A stretch of DNA of 60,000 nt from positions 436,001 through 496,000 of the forward strand of contig CAIIXF020000010.1 of assembly GCA_903813345.2 (NCBI GenBank), read 5' to 3'. The number at the start of each line of letters is the position of its first letter. Within the stretch, counting starts at the first letter, position 1. Positions 1 to 11,428 of this stretch are shown here, one piece after another. The notes beneath the pieces were generated by a model, which saw only the letters and a program-made list of their open reading frames with translations, was not told the origin of the DNA and searched no databases. A program made the translations under genes and the position numbers. This stretch comes from Owenia fusiformis (taxonomy: Eukaryota; Annelida; Polychaeta; Sabellida; Oweniidae).

Positions 1-297
1 GGCCAGTTTAGTCTAGTTTATATGCGCATAAAATATATAATATTTTATAAATATAATAAATTAGTAAATATATGACTAAAAAGTACAGTGATAGCAGTGT
101 CTCAACATTTTTCAACTAATATTCATCTGAGACAAACATAAAAGGTATTTTGCCCAAGGTTCGCATATGGAAATCGGGTCCCGTGGTACTTACTCTCTCG
201 TGGCACAGGGTCATGCATGGGGTGGTAGTATGTGTTTGATATCCAGCATACATCGTCTGTGTACTGCACATGTTGACTGGTAAAGTGCGCAGGACAC
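1..297. other. AT-rich sequence with no recognised gene
   Basis: The first ~120 bases are strongly AT-rich with short TA-rich stretches. From about 123 an open minus-strand frame runs into the degenerate repeat that follows, and most of its peptide is repeat-encoded (FHDCSKS/NNVLN-type blocks), so I do not call it a gene. I see no transposon end or RNA gene here. Confidence 0.5.
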
Positions 298-660
298 CAA
301 CACGTTATTGGGTCCCCTGAAAAACAGAAATTCAACACGTTATTCGGACTCTTTGAACAGTCATTCAACACGTTATTTGTACTCTTGGAACAGTCATGGA
401 ACACGTTATTCGGACCCTCTATACAAAAATTCAGCACGTCATTCTGTCTCCTGAAAAACAGATATTTAAGACGTGATTGGGACCGTCCTGAAAAATAGTA
501 TTCAATATTATATTATGACTGCTGAAAAATAGTATTCAATGTGATCTTGGGACCCCTGAAAAACATAAATTCATCTTGCTGTTGAGTTTTCTAAAAACAT
601 ATATTCAGGACGTTAATTATTAGGTCCCGTAAAAACAGGAAATTCTTCGTGTCATTGGGC
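298..660. repeat. Degenerate ~33-37 bp minisatellite
   Basis: A unit of the form AACACGTTATT-(C/G)GG(A/T)C-CC(C)TGAAAAACAG-AATTC recurs about ten times. The first four units (298 to about 430) are close to each other. Later units drift in sequence and length, but keep the block CTGAAAAA(C/T)A followed by ATTCA. A short open frame lies across the better preserved units on the minus strand and is a by-product. Decay increases towards the 660 end, as expected for an old array whose right side no longer homogenises. Confidence 0.75.
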
Positions 661-3600
661 CTTGGAAATTCATCGGGTAACTGCATTTTCTTAGAGACTA
701 GATTCCAAGATTACCTGTAAATAAATACTTTTATATATTTTGTTAAACATTTTGCTGAACGACCAAATGATGCAATTACTATGAATGTATGGCTATGTAA
801 AATCAATTCAAATCACGTTTCGATGCGAGATTAATAAGATTGAATATAATGGTATTGCCCTCACTCCACCCATTAATATCACCTCCCAGGTCATCATTCA
901 GATTTAGGCTGTCTTGGGTCATCATAATTCTAGGGGTAGACACAATATGTTATTACTACTTGCGGATCTTGCATTTTAACTTGATGAAACAGCTAGACTC
1001 GAGTCGGTCTATCGCACGGTTCCGAGGAAACCCATATTTTAAGCACCTACCAAACAACCCCTTTAATTTGTGCTACTTTGGTATGCAGCATACTGTAGTC
1101 AATAAGTAAAAATACATGCTGTTTGTTATATATTCAGTAGTATGCAGGACAGGTGGATGGCATAGCTAGTTCAATAGTAGGAACGTTTACACAGTGACTC
1201 ACCAACTACTGTTCCTTAATTACTGCAGTTAATTCGGACATCTCCCTTTTTCTGCTTAACATAACATTAATTTTTTGAAATATGTTTTCATCAAAGTAAG
1301 ATTACCAGGATACTAAAACTATCAATTCGTCTGTCCGAATAACCATTGCTTAGGACTTGATACATTTTTCAGAATGCTATATAGACTTATTGTTTGGAAA
1401 AATGACCTTCTTTTTCTCATTTTAACTACATGGAAGGTTTCCTCTGCACCATGTTAATAACTTCTGAAATGGGAAGAGAATTGAAAAGCGATAAATTGAA
1501 AATGACTCACGCGGTCCATTGTTTTCAGTCTAATAATGGTCACTAAAATCTGATATCTTCCAAATTAGGCTTTTAATGCAATTCGATATATCTTATACAA
1601 TATAAATCTCTTCTTGTACAATCTATTTAAACTTATGCAATAAAAATAAAATGAGAAAAACAAAATCATTTTTAGTAGAGTTAGATATTTTGAAAAATGT
1701 GTTGAAGTATGTAGGGTGCTAATCCATGGTTTTCGGAGAATTAATGATGATTCGTGAAGATAACTTTGTCAAATTGTGTATTTATTAAAGAGAATTCAAA
1801 TATGCCAAGTGTGTCTCAACCAATCAGTATTTCAGCGCATTGATTTAAGGAATATGGTCAACAGTGCACGTTTCCGCAGGAGATAGTTCAATAGCCAAAT
1901 TCAACGTTCTCCGTTGTTTAACATATCAAATCTTTGAATATCCTCTCCCTGTCTACATTTACTCCATCTTTTATATTTACACGATGTATACATTAGGGAG
2001 AGACGGTGTCGCAGAGCTCAAGAGACTACCACAGTTGCAATAGGTGGTATAATTGAGATCGATTTAATAGTCATACCACTGAATAACTAAAACCCAGTAG
2101 AAAGATCAGCAAGGAAAGACCAGCACGAACATATGGAGGCTTGATTGATGTGTTCGGGTTCGCCAGATCACGACGTTCTGGCGTTACGTCTCACATTTAT
2201 GATAATCCACCGCGTATAGTCGACTTCAGATATGCCACAGTTTCATTGTTTCTTGTAATAAGCTAGCAATATATTGTTGCTATGCTCTAACCTTAAACAT
2301 TTTGCTCTTTAGAAACAATTCAAAACATAACCTAAAATATTATACGGTGTCAGCACTTTTCCCTGATGAGATCATACTGTAACGCAAAGGTTGCACCATG
2401 GGCCTTCAACAATGAGCTAATGGAAAATTCAAACTAATCGACGTGTAACTTTAAAATTTCCACCCAACCTTTGGTAAAAATAAAATTTATGAAATTGAAA
2501 AATTAAATGGAAATTATGAATCGTGAAATCGAACAGAAGTACGTTTCACAGTTTGGCACGATCTAAAAAGGTACTGAAACATTGACTCATCCAGAACTAT
2601 TTTAATAAACAATTTGTTTTTTTCTTCTTAAAACATACATTGTACTTTATTTTGATTAATTCATTGCCCGCGAAAGTCAATCTTAAAGTCGAGTTAAAAA
2701 TTAGATACATTTTAAACCAACGGAGATAATTATGGTCCCATCGTAACGAGGTGGAAATTCATTAAAACCCCACAAAATCGTGAAACCAGCTGTACAAGTC
2801 TCGGATAACCTCTAAATATCCGTTGAGAGAAATGATATACCTGCACATAGACAAAACTAAGAATATCTGTGTTTGTTTTACTGCTATTTTCTGTCAGGTA
2901 TGTTTCGCTCGTTAGGGTCTCCAGGCATTGACCCATCTTACAGGCAGCTGGTCGTGCGGATGGCGAATGATGAACTCTGCCGAATTATCGAAATCGGAAG
3001 ATCGCCAGGATATTCAGTAAAACATTTTGTAATTTTATAGAAATCCATATTTTTAGCTGGAAATCAACATTGAAAAGGTAGCTAGCTGCTATTCATTGGC
3101 CAAATTTGGCCTCATGCTTTACCATAGGACCTACATGTACCTATAGGTTGACGTTCTTAGTTTGAATTGTTTTCGTTGCACTCTTGAACACAATTACCAA
3201 CAACATATCCGACTAAAACACACAAGAATTAATCCCCCATTAATCTCCCATACCTCAACAAGGGATATCAAAATAGCTCTAGATTAATTGGTGATACCAA
3301 TTTTTGCACGGTTACGAAACATAATTATATCATGAATTATTATAACATAAACATTTTATTAGACCCCTGGGTACACCATATATATGTATAACCATCTTGA
3401 TCAAAGCATTCGTTTCAGAGAGAATACGTGGAGTTTAGATGAAAATAGATGCACTGGAAGAAAGAAATAAATGTCCAGTAATATCGACCAAAAAACAAAC
3501 GTAGATAATTAATAAGTATTTGATATTAATACTACACAACCTGCTAGACAGAAAATGTATACAGTCAAAAAGTCCGTCAATATAAAAAATTGTGCATATT

Positions 3601-5449
3601 TGATTAGATAGTGTAGGTCTCTGGGTACAATGAAGTGGCGTCTTTTTATCATAATTTCTTACTAAGAAACACGAAATTGAGTTAGATGATGTCCGTGGAA
3701 TACAATACGTAGACTAGCTATAACAAGTGTATCCTTTGGTGATTTGACGATCAAAAATCAACACGTTTCCAGACTAGGCGATAAAAAGCCCCAAAGACGC
3801 AGATACATTCCGATGAATTTTGAAACATTTATGTCACCGAATGACGTCATGCGCCAACTGGTCTAGAATGTGTCCCATTAGTGACACACCGTTCTGATAT
3901 TAAACGCACCATAGATAGTGTTTAGGTTCATACTGTTAAAGTGCTCCATAACATTTATGTTGCATCAACTATTAATAACTAAATGTTTACTAGTAGGTAA
4001 GTGTTGAAATGTGGGTAATCTAATGGACAGGTAGATTAGATATCATAAAGTGATTATTAATTAACATCAATTAGGGGATATAACAAGGATATTGACAGAA
4101 GTATGTTGTTATGGAGATTGGGAACTCTCTGTGGGTTCTTAAAAGGTTTAGACCCTGTGTAGCTAGAAACGCAGCTTCGCGGTCTTGTGTTGAAACATAT
4201 TTGTAATCAGTGATGTTTTGAGGGTATGTAGTCGGCAGATGTGGGGTGATTGTCATGTTTATAATCAAGATAATAGTCAATATTTCGACCGTTCACCTAT
4301 AACCACACGTAAGTACACACGATGGGTTGGTCAAAGAATAATCTCTAAATAGGATGCTATTTTGGCCCTATAATGTCTGAACCACATTGCTAGATTTTTC
4401 GCATATCTGCCATTTTTGGTTTGGTTGTTCTTTTTACAGGCACGGCTCATAAAGAAGTCAACTGGTCGAAATATATTCTGAATATTGAATATTAACAAAC
4501 TTAGATACGCCTTATTTCTTGAAATTCATTTGACAATGTTTGGTGAAATTGGTGAAAATAAACTTGAAAGAAGGGTCTTTAAATTCGAACTTTCCTTGTC
4601 TTTCTGTTCTAATGCCCTGAGCTGGTTTATATAATGCAATAAGCAAATATTCACAACATACATTTCTTTGTTATTATTTATTTTTGCGCAGTGAGATTAA
4701 TAATTCTGAACGTTAACCCAAACACTCATTCCTCATACTACTGACTTAATGTTTTCATCAGGTGTACACAGGGAAGAATTATACGAAACCAGGTGTGCAG
4801 GATATGAGCTAGCTCAATTCAGAGACTGAGAGAGAAATGCGAAATAATTCCTAATATCAGATGGTTTCATTCCTATTGGCTCAAATATGCGTTCTTTATC
4901 AGAAAGACATTGCATAAACGTAGTCTTAATTCAAAGGATATCTAAAATAATATAAAACGATATAAAATAATTGCCTGGTATCTATCAAGTGCTCTTCTGC
5001 CATGCAAGAGACCCCCAAGGTAAGGAACGCAAATGCGGTTAAGTTGGGCACATATTTGTCACTGATGAGTATAGACGCTGTTAGGACATCAGTAGGTGTC
5101 TAATAATTGCAAACAGACTGCCTTATTTGTCCATCCCTGAATATGACGCGCCATCACCATTAACCAGGTATCTACTATTCTAGTATCTAATTTTTCATCC
5201 AGTTTAAAGTAAAATGTAATTGTTCTATATAATACTTGAGATAATTCGAATACTCGTCATGTACGAATACATCAAAATTGTTTATGATCTTCTTGAAGCT
5301 GACAACGAATATAACATAACATAACCACAATTACAATTTCAAATGAGGATTCTCCACATTCCTATCAAAAATGAGAAACGATCGAGGTCTCATTAAATTA
5401 AGTCACTTAAAGTACATGTTATTGGGATATATTGTAAAGTATAGGCATA
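661..5449. other. Unannotated AT-rich sequence
   Basis: No frame longer than about 90 codons is present, and none shows a recognisable domain, signal or conserved motif. The frames at 840-1109 (plus), 2730-2936 (minus) and 4071-4280 (minus) have the composition of random translations. No tandem array or paired inverted ends were found by eye. A TGACGTCA octamer occurs at 3842-3849, but one is expected by chance in a window of this size. Confidence 0.4.
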
Positions 5450-5453
5450 TTAA

Positions 5454-5770
5454 CCCTTTCCCGACGTGAATATAAGAGGAAAATGTTGGCCCTGGTGACG
5501 GATAAGTAAGAGCAGTTTTTAGGGGAAAACTGCAAAATACCTACGCCCCGGGACCTATACCCTGAATTTTATCACTGAAATACAATTTTTAGTAAGGATT
5601 ATCACATTAGAACAACTTGTCAAAATTTGGTGTAAAAATATTGAATAGAACTGGAGATATTGTCATTTCATTGATGTATATAGATAAAAATAATGGTGCC
5701 AAAAGGAGCCTATCGTCCTGAAAGGTATTACATAATGGGGCTCCATATGGAGCCTATCGTCGTGAAAGGG
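5454..5770. mobile_element. piggyBac-type MITE with TTAA target duplication
   Basis: The element is bounded by TTAA at 5450-5453 and TTAA at 5771-5774. Its left end is CCCTTTCCCGACG and the inverted right end is CCCTTTCACGACG, so the 13 bp terminal inverted repeats differ at one base. TTAA targets and terminal CCC are the signature of piggyBac-superfamily transposons. At 317 bp, with no open frame inside, this is a non-autonomous copy that would need a transposase from elsewhere. Just inside the right end the block GGAGCCTATCGTC-TGAAAGG occurs twice (about 5705-5724 and 5750-5770), forming a subterminal direct repeat. The interior is AT-rich without coding signal. Confidence 0.82.
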
Positions 5771-5774
5771 TTAA

Positions 5775-6108
5775 CAATAGATTTGACCATAACTAAATAC
5801 TTTTTATAGTATATGAGTTAGTTTCATATGTTGATATGCATATCAACAAATGAAATGCCCCATCCAAATAAAAATAATCTAAAAGAGAGCTTCTTCCTTA
5901 TTGGCTCTTATTATAACCATAACCAATCAATCGAAATTGCACATTCACCGAATTGTGCATCAATGATGAATTGTAGGCTTTTTTGCATAATAATAACTCT
6001 CTTAGCAGCTACATTTTGTGGTCATCTGGAACTTATCAGTATCAAAACTGTATAGTAATAATCCTTTTCCTAATCTACTAGGCCCTGGTGCTCGATATGC
6101 ATTTAAGT
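5775..6108. other. Spacer between two transposons
   Basis: This short AT-rich gap separates the TTAA-flanked MITE from the ~700 bp foldback element. A 75-codon plus-strand frame (5828-6055) contains a hydrophobic stretch near its C-terminus, but nothing supports it as a gene. Confidence 0.4.
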
Positions 6109-6820
6109 AAAGGTCCATGTGCAGTATGATTTTAGACAGTCATATATTTCACCATGAGTGCTTTATGGGCATGAATACGGTGGTTTTAAATTTTTATTAA
6201 AACAATATGTTTTCTTTCAAGTGAAATACCCATGATGATAAAAAATATGAGTCGAACAATTCAAAAAATTATAAATAGGGACCCCATGCCATATTTTTAA
6301 CAAAATGTAGAACCTATTTACTCAAAAGTGGATCTTCTTTTTCTGATTTTTATTGCATGAAAAGATTAATCAACAAGGGGTCTAAAACTTCTTCAAAATT
6401 AGAATGGTATTGAAATTCTAGTTCTGAAGATATCAATTTTCGATGACAAAATTATGCTGAAAACAATAGATAGCACGAGTTCTCTCTATGGGAAAATAAC
6501 ATGGGATATGTGGTTTTTAACTTTAACGAATACACATCCCCTTTTCAGAAATTGTTAATAAAGTGTAGAGGAAACTTTCGATATGTTAAAATTGAGAAAA
6601 AATATCCTCTTTTTCGAAAAGCCTAACATTCTTAAAAAAATACCAAGGTGGGGTCCTTATCCATAATTTTTCAGATTGGATTGATATTTTACTATTATGG
6701 GTACTTCATTTGAAATAATACATACGGTTTTAATAAAAATGACTGTAGTTATGGTCAGAAAGTACCAACGGTGAAAGATATGACCGTCGAAAATCACTTG
6801 CCATACTGCACATAGACGCA
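6109..6820. mobile_element. Foldback-type non-autonomous element, copy 1
   Basis: This copy matches the element at 54507-55206 along its length. Shared landmarks are the start AAAGGTCCA-TGCAGTAT, the block GATTTTAGACAGTCATAT, TTAAAACAATATGTTTTC, the ATAAATAGGGACCCCA box, the central ATGGGAAAATAACATGGGA, and the end AAATCACTTGCCATACTGCA. The two halves are inverted copies of each other, so one strand could fold into a long imperfect hairpin. Compared with copy 2, the left end lacks seven bases (GGCAAGT) and the last few bases on the right have diverged, so this copy is damaged. It has no open frame of note. The exact outer limits are uncertain by a few bases because no target duplication is clear. 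Confidence 0.75.
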
Positions 6821-9800
6821 TTGGACGAATTGTTTACAGGCTTATGGTACATAATTATATTGAAATTTCACATTATAAAATAAAGTTCATTTTTGAGCAA
6901 ATTGCTAATATTGCACATCAAGTCCCTGTAGCCCACCCCACGTACTCTCCATGAAACACTGTGGGAAATACGATCTGAGTTTAGCAGAGAATTGATGCAA
7001 ACCCAAATGTAAGTGTCCATAAGATAAAATTAATAAATCTTACATCATATGTAGATACCTATACTATAATTAACAAATTGATTATTTGAATGCATTCAAG
7101 TTAGCAATAGCTATTAGTTTTTAATTAGCTTTAATTGATTTATGTGCCACTTACCTACGTACTGTTTCGTACTGACTACTATTGCAAATATGACGAGCAC
7201 TATCGTCGTATATCTGTGGCATAACCTATCACACCAATCGTCGTCGGTCCGTACTTCGAGCTTAGCGACCTTGCTGACGATGCTGTGAAACCGTTCCATA
7301 CAGCGCAACAAACCAGACGGGAGGAGATGAAAATAAAAGAAACAAATCAATTAGTGGGGGGAAATTAATTAACACTGTTTGTAGACTACATATGTGTCTA
7401 TTGAAAGGGTATTCTGATTGGTCGAACAAGGTCAGGTGATAGAAAGGGGTTGATGGGGTCGTTCCTCTTGTGTTCATTATCGAGTGCTATTATTCACTAA
7501 GTGAAGTGAGTAAAGAAACGCCATGGGTTGCTCTTCTGTTTTAGGAATTATACTTCTCGGGTGCTAATTAGTGAGTTTAAATTAGTTAGGAATCTGTTCG
7601 TCTCGTCCCCCAGGGAAGCTCCAAGGAGTAGAAGATCAGGAAAACCTAAAATCTTAACAAAAATTAAGCGGTTTACTAATTTATTTTGTTAATGGCATTG
7701 GAACAACACCTTCTGTTAGACAATATGATGGACTATACACCTATATTCGGAAACCAATGCATTATTAGTTTCAAATCTATTTAAGTTAAATTAATCATAT
7801 TTGATGTTATCTTAAGATTCTCCTGCATAACAGACATATTCCATAACACACTGTGCAGCATTCACAAACGTGTATTCGACATGTATTTCTTACCTAAGTA
7901 TGTTACCTGACATAAGTTATGAGATAATATCCAATTGATTAATTTGTGACCATTATACAATTTATAGGACTCCCTAAAGCCTCGCGTGTAGAAAGCGCCT
8001 CTTTTTAATTGTATTTTCCTTTGCCGACCTCATTATTTTCTCATTATTTCCTTCCAAAAATTGTATAAGCCAACACATTCTGTCATGAATAAGTGTGTTG
8101 GTACTAAGACCAACTTTGTTTCCAGCCTCCCCACTTGTCAAAATTTTATAAATAAATACGAAAAGAGATTCTCTCATCCCGAGATGTATTCACCCAAATG
8201 CAAGTTTGATTGGACAAAACCAAATCATGTGACCAGAGTACGGGATATCCCTACCTAAATGAAGCTGAGCGAAAGAGGAATGCCAAAATCAGAGTTATGC
8301 CACCTTTGCAATATTATGTTTTCTCAATGCAAAATCGACTCAGAACGTCCATATTCAGTTTGAATATCGTAACTATTACCCAAATCATAAATTCGATCAA
8401 GAGTGGCGTCACCAAGGCATGACATGGTTTTATTTTAATATCGTGGATACAATGATTGAACATTTCTCTTCAATGTATTTGAACTCTAGCCCTGATTGTA
8501 ACTATTATAGATAGAAATAACAAGGTAAGGTAAGAGATTTTGATATTTTTATGTTTCAACCACAGCTGAAGTGTGTTGCTCTAACGCTTATATTATCACA
8601 TCGTTATAATCCTATGTGATTATATATCACTAACAGGTATACATATGTTTAACATACTAACTTACATAATATTTTACATAGAAGATTACAAGAGTATATA
8701 GGCAAAGTTGGAAAATCACTGAAAATTAGATACATCGCACCAATAGTACAAATCAAAATTAGTGTATGGCTATCCTATCACCAGAATAAGAGAGGTTCCA
8801 CCAAAACTATCCATACTACTTCGATTCCATTATAGAACAAAATTATTGGTCAATAGTCACGGAAAGTATAAAATCTTAAACGAATCCCTACCTAAGTACA
8901 AAACTTGCATTCCATTCCATGTACTTATGAATGAATTTTAGAGTCTTATTCACTGTGTTATAGTTGGTCTACCGAACCTGATCGCAATTAATTCTACAGA
9001 ACTTGTGAGGAATGAACGCAAATACAGAGATTATATAATTACTTATTGTGAAAATATTTAAGGCTACAAACGTTCTTATATTTAGTATTGTGTTAAACAA
9101 AATATAATCAGCACTAGTCTAAACTTACCGAGTAAAATAATACATTCTACTCTAATATCCAATGGATTATTACGAATGCGCTCCTCATATTAAAGTGAAT
9201 AAATTCAACATTGAAAATAACTGGCAATATTAGAATCTAACTTACGATGAAATATTATACATTTCCGCCGTTTAAGTATAATCTCGTTTTGAAAGTCTGG
9301 TCACTAAATTCTATATGTCCTGATCATTTTGGTCATTTTAGTTCTCTTTAAGTATATTTGCAACTGAGAATATTCAAACTTTACTCCGAATAACTCAAAA
9401 TAAAGTACACAAATGCTGAATAAAGATCGAATACAGTCCACAAGCATTATTGGTCTTTCAGGGGATTGGGTTTGAAATGTCTTTGAATTTCTATAGAACT
9501 TTTCAGTTTGCAAAAACCAAAGGATATCATGTGACATGATTTAACAAATCAGAATCCGAATTGGAACGTTATCCCTTGATTCAGATTATTGAATTAACAA
9601 ACTTATTTCAAATAAAGAAACGAAATTTGTTTGCATAAATGTGCATATTTACTCTTAAGTCAACCTTCCTTTAGCTCCCGTTATTACGACTTTTGAACAT
9701 TTGATCACAAATACGAACGGCTTCACAGGGGAACTTTATTAGATCTTGTTTACTCTTCCATTATTAAGGCAAATGTAAATAAAAAATGTTTAGCGTGTAG

Positions 9801-11235
9801 CCCGCGCGTCTGTTTTAAACATCTCGAAATAAGGAATGTCGACCATGTATATACTGAAATAAAACACTGGATCTAGCATCGATAAACATAAAAATAAAAA
9901 GGCAAATAGGAAAATAATTTCCACACGACCTGCTACAAAATAAAAAATAATTGAACTTACCCACTCGCCTTAATTTAATAATTTCCCAAAATTAATCGGG
10001 ATAGAAACAATACAAATACAAGGGCGAGAATGAATGACTTATCTCAGCTAATGGCGTCTCAACCGACGTTGATTGAAACGTTTAAAATAACAAGGTACTT
10101 GTGCTTGCCGCTAAAAGTGCGCCAATAACGCAGATGCGAGTAGGTAGTTACCAGATTCACCACCAGGTGGCTCGTTCGGGTCAGATAGCATGGCAGGTAT
10201 AGGAGAAAGTTCCCTTAAACTTAAATCACATCTGTTTTAATGATTCAATTTTCATATAACCCTTATGTATCTAATAGTTATGCTAACTGAAATATGTCCA
10301 GTAAAAGAAAATGTTATCTTTCCAATACAAGAAAAGATATTTCACTTTTTGTGATGTTGTATCATGGGGTCTATGGGGAATCAACCCGAACAAGAAGTCA
10401 CATTTTCAAAAAAAATTAAATTTTCAAAGTTGATAAACAATTTTCGAAACCATATTTCTAGATGTACTTTTACATGCAGATTTCAAATATGACATCACTT
10501 TGACTGAATTTTGAATATTTAATGACGTAAATCAAGATTATTTCTACTCGCACCTAGTCTATTATGCCATCTTTTGAGAAGATTTGAAGTCTATTCCATT
10601 TTTGTTGCTCTGGTTCACTGTGGAGAAATAGAACTCACTGAATTGCCTAACTCCGATGACTGGACGCGGAGTGCAAAATACATCGATTGATCACGAAGCG
10701 CATGAAAGGATGGATATGAAAGGATGGACATGAATGTACATCTTAAATACCTCAATTTTGAATTTCCCACTGATGGACCTTCAAATTATTAGTTATCCGG
10801 CATCAGTATCTCTGATGCTCAATAAGCGTGTAAATTCACTTATTAAACCTCACACATGTCAGTGTTATCTCTGAACAAGACTTCACTCTATCAGGAGAGG
10901 GCCTGCCAGTACATTTTTGAGTGTTCCGACCTGCCTTCCCACTGACCGGTGCATCAATGCAATTCAAAATAACAAACTCCGCATCATTCTAAAATGAGTC
11001 ATTCAATCCACCTCGGGTTCCCTCCAACTGAATTGTTAGACAATGCAGGCTGTGTCACTGCATTAAATCATAGAGATGAAGAATGAAACCAGGAATAAAT
11101 GGCCTTTTCTTAGTTAATGATGACCACATGCATGCGCAAAATGAGAGAAACTTGCTGCAAGCAACAGATGGGGAAACACGGTATGCAAAGAACACAGTAA
11201 GATCGTAACCATCATAATGTCGAACACTCTCTTCT
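6821..11235. other. Unannotated AT-rich sequence
   Basis: Only short frames are present (for example 7114-7350 minus, 7262-7477 minus, 8061-8258 plus, 9304-9537 minus). They overlap each other on opposite strands and carry no recognisable motif. No tandem repeat or paired inverted ends were seen. Isolated exons of a large-intron gene cannot be excluded without homology or transcript data. Confidence 0.4.
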
Positions 11236-11428
11236 GACCATTATCACATATACGACCATTATCACATATACGACCATTATCACATATACGACCATTATCA
11301 CATATACGACCATTATCACATATACGACCATTGTGTATTTCATTTATACTGAACGACGTCGAAACTATTGCAGATGCACATGACTTGTTCGCTACACAAA
11401 CAAATAACACGAGGAACATAGCGGGCAC
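11114..11428 (-). CDS. Doubtful 104-codon frame with NGRICD repeats
   Basis: Read on the minus strand from 11428, this frame begins MPAMFLVLFVCVANKSCASA, which resembles a short secretory signal peptide. It then passes through five and a half copies of the hexapeptide NGRICD before a hydrophobic, His-containing C-terminus. The hexapeptide is simply the translation of the 18 bp tandem repeat at 11236-11332. Since 18 is a multiple of three, that array keeps any frame open. I recognise no family. It is most likely a chance ORF across a microsatellite. The signal-peptide-like start is the only reason to keep it on the list. Confidence 0.12.
   Translation of the reverse strand: MPAMFLVLFVCVANKSCASAIVSTSFSINEIHNGRICDNGRICDNGRICDNGRICDNGRICDNGQKRVFDIMMVTILLCSLHTVFPHLLLAASFSHFAHACGHH
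11236..11332. repeat. 18 bp tandem repeat, about 5.4 copies
   Basis: The unit GACCATTATCACATATAC is repeated without visible variation between 11236 and about 11325, then ends in a partial unit. The exact identity of the copies suggests recent expansion. The period is a multiple of three and keeps the minus-strand frame NGRICD open. Confidence 0.95.

Noticed and set aside
123-437. 104-codon minus-strand frame
   Set aside because: Much of it is encoded by the degenerate repeat at 298-660.
3842-3849. TGACGTCA cAMP-response-like octamer
   Set aside because: A specific 8 bp palindrome is expected about once in 60 kb by chance, and no promoter context is visible.
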